From Nitratireductor soli (GTDB lineage: Bacteria; Pseudomonadota; Alphaproteobacteria; Rhizobiales; Rhizobiaceae): a stretch of 64,000 nucleotides of DNA. A program made the translations under genes and the position numbers. The stretch covers positions 62,001 through 126,000 of the forward strand of contig NZ_LFVY01000004.1 of assembly GCF_001050155.1 (NCBI RefSeq), in the 5' to 3' direction. Positions 58,904-64,000 of the stretch are shown here, in pieces (the stretch's first letter is position 1; each line of letters opens with the position of its first letter). The notes below the pieces were generated by a model, which worked only from the letters and a program-made list of their open reading frames with translations, did not search any database and was not told where the DNA came from.

Positions 58904-59950
58904 TCAGTCCTCGTCGAAAACATCATTTGGCGCGAGGATTTGCGCCAGGCCGCCCGGTTGGGTGGGGGCGCCGGAAAGGATCAACTGGGCTGCCTTCAAG
59001 GCGCCTGTGATGCGCCGCAGCACGGGTTCCGGGCCCAGCGTTTCGAGCGGCAATCCCCATTGGCCCTTGCCGGGCGTGCGCGGCGGCCAGACCGTAAGCT
59101 CGAAATAGCGCGCCGCCTTGCGGTCGATGTCGCCCCAATACTGGATGATGGTTGCCTCCGGCGCCGCCTTGGCGATCAGCCCCAGGTCGCGAATGCCCAG
59201 CCGGGGCTCGTCCATCGGCCTGAGGGCGAGCACGACCGCGTCCCAGGAATGCTCGAAAACCAGGTCGGCGCGCGAAAAGACGACGACCTGCGCGCCGGCT
59301 TCGCGCAGGCCACGCTCCAGATTGTCGGCCAGGGGATTGTCGCAGATCAGCGCCACGGCCGCGTTTGCCACAGCCACTTCCGCGACGCTGAACAATTCCA
59401 GGCACAGTGCCGGCTGGTAGTCCGCGCCGCCGACAAGCGGGTGCGATTCATTGACCGCCGAGATCGGCACGCCGTGTTCGCGGCAGGCCTCGACATCGAC
59501 CTCGCCCTTGATCGACATCCAGGCTTCATGCAGCAGCGCCACCACTGCCCGATCCGGCAGCCGCTCGATGATCGACCGGGTGACCGGGCGAATGGGGTCG
59601 GAGCTTACGAGCAGATTGGTCGTCCTGCAGGTCTGGTGGTCGATCCGCTCTTCAATGCTCAGATTGCGGTTGAGGCCGGCGAGCGAGGCGAGCGCCAGCG
59701 TTGCTTCCGCCGCCTCCTCGGCCGATCGAAAGCGGTTTGTCTGCGGGGTGATCGCCGTCACGCTGGCCGCCCCGGCCACCAGGGCAAGCGTTGCCGCGGC
59801 CGCAAGATAGCCGTTGTCGGCCGGCACGACGACGCGCAACCCGGAGAGATCGAGCTCGAAGGCCCGCGCATTCCCGTGGATAAGCGACAGCATCAGGGTC
59901 GTGTCAGCTTGCGGAAACGCTCGTTCTGAACTGCCAGTGTTGGTCATCAA
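58904..59950 (-). CDS. Unknown protein with two Rossmann-like segments
   Basis: 348 residues, no signal peptide or membrane helix. Not recognised. [30 protein letters not shown] split over about 38-67 and [27 protein letters not shown] around 200-226 look like two beta-alpha-beta nucleotide-binding-type units, a layout reminiscent of formate/glycerate or adenosylhomocysteinase-like dehydrogenases, but no GxGxxG is present. Late motif [20 protein letters not shown] near 271-290. It lies between panBC and the exopolysaccharide genes, all on the minus strand, with a 131-bp gap to panB. A link to surface polysaccharide synthesis is only positional. Confidence 0.75.
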   Translation of the reverse strand: MMTNTGSSERAFPQADTTLMLSLIHGNARAFELDLSGLRVVVPADNGYLAAAATLALVAGAASVTAITPQTNRFRSAEEAAEATLALASLAGLNRNLSIEERIDHQTCRTTNLLVSSDPIRPVTRSIIERLPDRAVVALLHEAWMSIKGEVDVEACREHGVPISAVNESHPLVGGADYQPALCLELFSVAEVAVANAAVALICDNPLADNLERGLREAGAQVVVFSRADLVFEHSWDAVVLALRPMDEPRLGIRDLGLIAKAAPEATIIQYWGDIDRKAARYFELTVWPPRTPGKGQWGLPLETLGPEPVLRRITGALKAAQLILSGAPTQPGGLAQILAPNDVFDED

Positions 59951-60455
59951 AATTCTTGCCCGGTTCGCCGACGTTCACCTGGAGCGGCATTCTGTTTCTC
60001 GAGCGGCACCCGCGTCTTTCCAAAGGCGCGAAGGACCGCTCTAGCCCTTGCCCCGCCTAGCCCCTCCCGGTTGGGCCGTAGGGATTTCTCCCACTGTTCC
60101 AACGTCGCCGGACACAGGGTTCCCGTCTGTTCGCCAAAGGCGCTAATGGGCGCTAGATAGCCCGGAATGGAAAACCGCTACGCCTCGATCTCCGCATGTT
60201 CTCGACCGCCCCAAGCTGTTTGAACTGCCGGAATGATAAGGCCCCGCACGCATCGCGCAGCTAGCACGTTGGTGCAAACCCACTGCGCTTAGGTGTTACG
60301 GCGCTCATCTAGTCAGCGTATCGGCGGATTCTTCCTAATCAATTTGAAAGGCGTTGCCCGACAGGGTCGAAACGGCGCTGCGGGCAGCGGCATCCAGCAC
60401 GCTGGATGCCGCCGGTCCCGATTCCAAAATCGCCGAACCGCGCCGAGCCGCCGTG
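59951..60455. other. 505-bp gap without a recognised gene
   Basis: No open frame here has convincing protein features. The sequence contains short repeated GGCGCGAAGG/GGCGCTAATGG-like pieces and C-rich runs around 60050-60150. It could contain promoters for the minus-strand unknown gene and decayed DNA; I see no tRNA, attachment site or transposase remnant. Confidence 0.5.
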
Positions 60456-60836
60456 TCAATGCCGTGCATGCGAAGGCGAGACGCCGGCCACATGACTAAG
60501 GCCATAATCCTCGGCGAAGGCTGTCGTGCTGGCCCGCAATTGGCCGATCAGATCGATCTGCCGCTCCAGCGCCTCCATGCGCTTGGTATAGTCCTTCAAC
60601 GACTGCGTCAGACCGTCGATCCGCTCCGAGAGCCCGGTATTCTGTGCTTCGTCTTCGTAATATTGCTGCGCGAAGGCGGCGCTGACGGCGGCATTCTCAT
60701 AACGCTGCTGAAGTCCGAACTTTTCCGACAGGAGCCCCGCTTCGATCCCGTCCAGCGTGCTGAGCAATCTGGCGAAGCGGAGCGTGTCCGTCCGGTGGTC
60801 GCGTCCTTCGCCGCGCATGCGAAAACCGATCTGCAT
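60456..60836 (-). CDS. Small coiled-coil hypothetical protein
   Basis: 126 residues, not recognised. The C-terminal half has heptad-like spacing of Leu/Ile (SERIDGLTQSLKDYTKRMEALERQIDLIGQL in about 70-100), predicting a coiled coil. The gene starts 12 bases after the stop of the glycosyltransferase gene, on the same strand, suggesting co-transcription. Codon usage is normal for the window. It could be a partner or regulator of the polysaccharide machinery, which is inference from position. Confidence 0.65.
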   Translation of the reverse strand: MQIGFRMRGEGRDHRTDTLRFARLLSTLDGIEAGLLSEKFGLQQRYENAAVSAAFAQQYYEDEAQNTGLSERIDGLTQSLKDYTKRMEALERQIDLIGQLRASTTAFAEDYGLSHVAGVSPSHARH

Positions 60837-60848
60837 TGGGGCTCTCCA

Positions 60849-62135
60849 TCAAGGATCGTTTCTCATCGCTTTCGCCGCCACCGCCGCCTGCCCGCCGCGC
60901 GCAGCAGTGGCCCGGATGGGCAGCGATGCCGGGCGCCGCGCACGCTGCTGCTGCCTGCGACCGAGCTCCTGGTCGATAATGGCCTGCATCCGATGCTTGA
61001 AGTTCGCCTCGCTGAACTGCAGCGCGTGAGCGCGGATGAGATCGGGCCTGAAGGTCGTCTCGATTGCCTCGAACCGCTGCACCGCCTCGATCAGGCCGTC
61101 CTCCGACTGGTCGTCGAAGAGGATGCCTGTATGATCGGCAATGACGCTGTCCAGAGCGCCGCCGCTGGCATGGGCGATGACCGGGCGTCCGCTCGCCATG
61201 GCTTCCACCGGCACGATGCCGAAATCCTCGGTGCCGGAGAAAACCAGCGCCCTGCAGCGGGCGAGCTTTTCCTTGAGAACGGGGAAGGGCGCGCGCCCGA
61301 GGAACGACACCGTCGGGCCGGCCATGCGTTTGAGCGTGGCGGTTTCGGGACCTTCGCCGATGACGACGAGATAGCGGCCCATCCGGGTAAACGCCCTGAC
61401 CGCCAGATCGACGCGCTTGTAGCCGACGAGCTGGCCGACGGTGAGATAGAAATCCTCGGTGGCCGCCACGGGGGCGAAATCATCGACCGAGACCGGCGGG
61501 TTGAGAACCGTGGCGTTGCGCCGGTAGTATTTCTCGATCCGGTCGGCCACGTGCCGCGAGTTGGCGACGAAGGCGTCGACGCGGGCGCTGGTCGTCACAT
61601 CCCAGACCCGCAGGGCCGGCGCGATCCACGGAAACAGCAGGCGCGGCAGAAAACCCAAGCCGGCGCGATAGAAATGGTAGTGGTCCCACAGGTAGCGCAT
61701 CGGTGAGTGGCAATAGCAGATATGGGTCGCCTGCGGCCCCGGCGTGATCCCCTTGGCGGGACCGGACTCGCTGGACAGAACCAGATCATATTGCGACAGG
61801 TCGAGGCTCTCGAGCGCGAACGGCATCAACGGCAGAAGCGATTGATAATGCCGTTTCGCGCCGGGAATTTTCTGCAGGAAGGATGGCGTGATCTTGTGCC
61901 GCTTGATCTTCTCGGAGATTTTTTTCGGGTCATAGACCAGGGTGAAGATGTCGGCTTGCGGGTACATGTCGCAAAGCGCCTCGACGACCTTTTCGCCACC
62001 GCGCATGGACACCAGCCAGTAGTGAACGATCGCCACGCGCAATGCGGTGTCTCCCAGAATTTTCGCGTCGAGTTTTCGCGTCGGGTTTTTCTGGCCGATC
62101 ATGGCGGCAACCGCCGGTGCGGGCACGCCGTCCAT
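60849..62135 (-). CDS. Family 4 glycosyltransferase
   Basis: About 428 residues. N-terminal acceptor domain starts LRVAIVHYWLVSMRGGEKV near 32-50 (GGEKV is the GT4 glycine loop), and a middle HSPMRYLWDHYH near 138. The donor-binding C-terminal domain has LTVGQLVGYKRVDLAVRAF near 226-244 and the E-x7-E motif in FSGTEDFGIVPVEAMASGRPVIAHASGG near 295-322. Cytosolic or membrane-peripheral transfer of a sugar (mannose or related) to a lipid-linked acceptor is likely. The start is uncertain; ATG 62102 is an alternative. It diverges from the export gene at 62401. Confidence 0.9.
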   Translation of the reverse strand: MDGVPAPAVAAMIGQKNPTRKLDAKILGDTALRVAIVHYWLVSMRGGEKVVEALCDMYPQADIFTLVYDPKKISEKIKRHKITPSFLQKIPGAKRHYQSLLPLMPFALESLDLSQYDLVLSSESGPAKGITPGPQATHICYCHSPMRYLWDHYHFYRAGLGFLPRLLFPWIAPALRVWDVTTSARVDAFVANSRHVADRIEKYYRRNATVLNPPVSVDDFAPVAATEDFYLTVGQLVGYKRVDLAVRAFTRMGRYLVVIGEGPETATLKRMAGPTVSFLGRAPFPVLKEKLARCRALVFSGTEDFGIVPVEAMASGRPVIAHASGGALDSVIADHTGILFDDQSEDGLIEAVQRFEAIETTFRPDLIRAHALQFSEANFKHRMQAIIDQELGRRQQQRARRPASLPIRATAARGGQAAVAAKAMRNDP

Positions 62136-62400
62136 CCGGCTTGCCGCTTGTCTGAACGGAGGAGCGGGACGCTCGAATGGGCTAGGTCTTCATCCGATCG
62201 TGCGCGGCACCGCCCGTCGCGATGCGGGGCCTGCCTCGAATATGCGCTGCGCTTAGGCCGGCTAGCCGAAAGGGACTAGGCGAAAACCGTCGCGACGGTA
62301 TTTACCCGGCGCCGATTCGACCGATGATCAGCCAGGGCGTAAGGCGCAAGGCGCCGTTTCCGACGCCCGCGAATCGGACGGAGGCATCGGGGCAGGCATC

Positions 62401-63756
62401 ATGGCGGGAACGGGGATTCAGCGGGCGCGCATATCTGGTGGGCTTTGGCGATATCTTCCGGCCGGCCGGCTATCGCCGCTGGCGATTGTCCTGGTCTGGA
62501 GCCTTGTTTCGGCAATGGCCCCCGCACGCGCCGCCGACGACTTCCGGCTTCTGCCCCAGACCCGCATCAAGATCAGCGTTGTCGAATGGGTCGAGGCCCA
62601 GGGCGAGTATCGCGAATGGACGGCGCTCAACGGTGAATATGCGGTGTCGAAATCGGGCATGATCGCCCTGCCGCTGGTCGGCGAGGCCGAGGCCAGCGGG
62701 CTGACCACCGAGGCGCTTGCTGCCGGCATCGCCGATGCGCTGCAGCGCAGGACCGGGCTTGTCAGCCCGCCATCGGTGACTGTGGAGGTCATCCGTTACC
62801 CGTCGATCTATGTGACCGGCAGCGTCGACCGGCCAGGCGAGTTCGAGTACCGGCCGGGCTTGATCGTATTGCAGGCGCTGGCCATGGCGGGCGGGCGTGT
62901 TCGCAAATCAGATCTCGCTGGCGGCTATTCCGAGCTGGAACAGATTCGCTATGCGGGCGAATTGGGGCGCATCGAGCTGGAATTGCTGCAACGCCTGACA
63001 CGGCGCGCGCGCCTCGAAGCCGAGCTCGCCGAGCGCCCGGAGATCGAGTTCGCCGCCGCCCTTGCCGAAGCGCCGTTCGCCGCGCATGCGGCCCAGTTCG
63101 CCAGCGATGAGGACGCCATCTTCAAGGCCCGCACGGAAGCGTATGAGCGGCAGCTTGCTTCGCTGACCGAGCTTGGCGCGCTGTTTCGCGAGGAGATCAA
63201 GATTCTCGGCGAGAAAGTCACGGCGCAGGACCGGCAGATCGCTATTGCCGAGGACGAGCTTCGCGACATCGCCAAGCTGGTCAAGAGCGGCACCGCCACC
63301 AGATCGCGCGAGACGGGGCTGGAACGCGTCGTCGCCGACCTGCAAAGCAGCCGGCTCGATCTGGCCGTCGCCTCGATGCGCGCCCAGCAAAGACTGAGCG
63401 AAACCGATCGCGACGCGCTCAGCCTGAAGGGAGCGCGGCGAACGGAAGTCGGCACGGCGCTGCAGACCGTCAATCTCGAAATCGACGATCTCAAGCTGCG
63501 GCGCGACGTAACCGAACAGCTCTTGCAGGCGACCGGTGCGTCATTGAACCGGCGCCAGGATCGCGCCTTCGAGCAGCAGCCGCTGCATTTCACCGTGATC
63601 CGTGGTGGCGTGGCCGGCAAGCGCCAGGAAGCGCTCGAGACAACCTCGCTGCAACCCGGCGATGTTTTGGAAGTGCATCTCGATCTGGCGGGCGCCTCGA
63701 TGCCGCCGCTCGCCGCCGCAGCAACCGAACAAGCTGGCCGCGCCACGCCCCGCTGA
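62401..63756 (+). CDS. Polysaccharide export outer-membrane protein (ExoF/Wza family)
   Basis: 451 residues. Long N-terminus with a hydrophobic segment (LSPLAIVLVWSLVSAMAPARA, about 25-45) as signal peptide. Poly_export domain at about 50-130 (LLPQTRIKISVVEWVE; ALPLVGEAEASGLT), SLBB-like RYPSIYVTGSVDRPGEFEYRPGLIVLQALAMAGG near 130-163, then a long predicted coiled coil (about 175-390) as in rhizobial ExoF proteins, and a C-terminal LQPGDVLEVHLD. It forms the periplasmic/outer-membrane exit for an exopolysaccharide. 24 bp before the chain-length/kinase gene. Confidence 0.88.
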   Translation: MAGTGIQRARISGGLWRYLPAGRLSPLAIVLVWSLVSAMAPARAADDFRLLPQTRIKISVVEWVEAQGEYREWTALNGEYAVSKSGMIALPLVGEAEASGLTTEALAAGIADALQRRTGLVSPPSVTVEVIRYPSIYVTGSVDRPGEFEYRPGLIVLQALAMAGGRVRKSDLAGGYSELEQIRYAGELGRIELELLQRLTRRARLEAELAERPEIEFAAALAEAPFAAHAAQFASDEDAIFKARTEAYERQLASLTELGALFREEIKILGEKVTAQDRQIAIAEDELRDIAKLVKSGTATRSRETGLERVVADLQSSRLDLAVASMRAQQRLSETDRDALSLKGARRTEVGTALQTVNLEIDDLKLRRDVTEQLLQATGASLNRRQDRAFEQQPLHFTVIRGGVAGKRQEALETTSLQPGDVLEVHLDLAGASMPPLAAAATEQAGRATPR

Positions 63757-63780
63757 CGCGACAAAGGAACGGAACGAACC

Positions 63781-64000
63781 ATGGTGGTCCAGGACATTCG
63801 CAAGTTCCCAAGCGGTGAGTACGCAAGGCCGGGCAATGACCTGCCGCAGGAGTATATTTCCTTTCGCGACATCTGGTCTTTCCTGCGCCGGCATCTCCTG
63901 GTGCTGGCCTTCATGACCGGGCTCGGCGCCGCCCTCGGCGCGCTCTACATCGCCGAGACGCAACCGACCTATTCGTCCATCGCCCGCATCGTCATCGACC
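63781..64000 (+). CDS. Exopolysaccharide chain-length/co-polymerase protein (ExoP/Wzz type), 3' end outside window
   Basis: Only the first 73 codons are present. The frame starts MVVQDIRKFPSGEYAR and reaches EYISFRDIWSFLRRHLLVLAFM, then LGAALGALYIAE, which is the first membrane helix of a Wzz domain, followed by the typical PTYSSIARIVID. AAAGGAACGG precedes the ATG. Full-length relatives have a periplasmic coiled coil and often a C-terminal BY-kinase domain; this cannot be checked here. Confidence 0.85.
   Translation, partial: MVVQDIRKFPSGEYARPGNDLPQEYISFRDIWSFLRRHLLVLAFMTGLGAALGALYIAETQPTYSSIARIVID

Noticed and set aside
60293-60499. Small plus-strand open frame of 68 codons in the 505-bp gap
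   Set aside because: Arg-rich, no ribosome-binding site, and its end overlaps the better supported minus-strand coiled-coil gene.

Overview
The window is GC-rich, gene-dense chromosomal-type DNA of an alphaproteobacterium. It is most likely a member of the Hyphomicrobiales close to Mesorhizobium/Aminobacter (Phyllobacteriaceae-like). This is inferred from the many ABC importers, IclR/MocR/LysR regulators paired with catabolic genes, an ExoF/ExoP-type exopolysaccharide locus, a RirA-like iron box and dispersed palindromic repeats. No rRNA, tRNA, CRISPR array, phage or intact transposase was seen.

Layout. (1) 1-3186: a cut-off MFS transporter, an amidase and a divergent GcvA-type LysR regulator. 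(2) 3297-9638: a MocR regulator diverging from a module with a cytosolic decarboxylase-like protein of the binding-protein fold, a polar amino-acid type ABC importer and an M20 amidohydrolase. (3) 9690-31543: a large catabolic island. It holds two NitT/TauT-type ABC importers, two IclR regulators, a bicupin, a Tat-exported metallo-beta-lactamase-fold hydrolase, a NicC-like flavin monooxygenase, and a long plus-strand operon (17049-30734). That operon encodes a small helix-turn-helix protein, the second importer, a Rieske oxygenase, SDR, alpha/beta hydrolase, VOC ring-cleavage-type dioxygenase, a second SDR, a ThDP enzyme, an aspartate-dehydrogenase-like enzyme, an aldehyde dehydrogenase, an FprA-type reductase, a flavodoxin and a pentapeptide-repeat protein. 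(4) 31647-35774: iron-siderophore ABC uptake with a DUF2218 protein. (5) 35809-37586: a fatty acid desaturase, a small Lys-rich protein and a cold-shock protein. (6) 37788-49574: a LysR regulator with a dipeptide ABC importer, an M20 amidohydrolase, an alanine-dehydrogenase-like protein, a gamma-glutamyltransferase-like protein and a creatininase-family hydrolase. (7) 49692-57057: TetR with an RND efflux pair, then an EamA exporter with a divergent MocR. (8) 57082-64000: panC/panB, an unknown protein, and the edge of an exopolysaccharide locus.

How they may work together. The strongest new signal is a tripartite operator, read as GAAC-N5-GTTC-N6-GAAC. It is perfect in front of the first importer, the flavin monooxygenase and the long operon, and degenerate in front of the second IclR gene. 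This ties the island of block 3 into one regulon for an unidentified aromatic or heteroaromatic, possibly nitrogen-containing, substrate. A second shared site, ATAG-N7-CTAT, occurs at the LysR start region of block 6 and in the dpp/M20 divergent promoter, which suggests a peptide/amide scavenging regulon. A 124-bp MITE-like element supplies the last codons of the alanine-dehydrogenase-like gene. Two-hairpin repeats and a 28-bp inverted repeat sit in gaps of the catabolic island.
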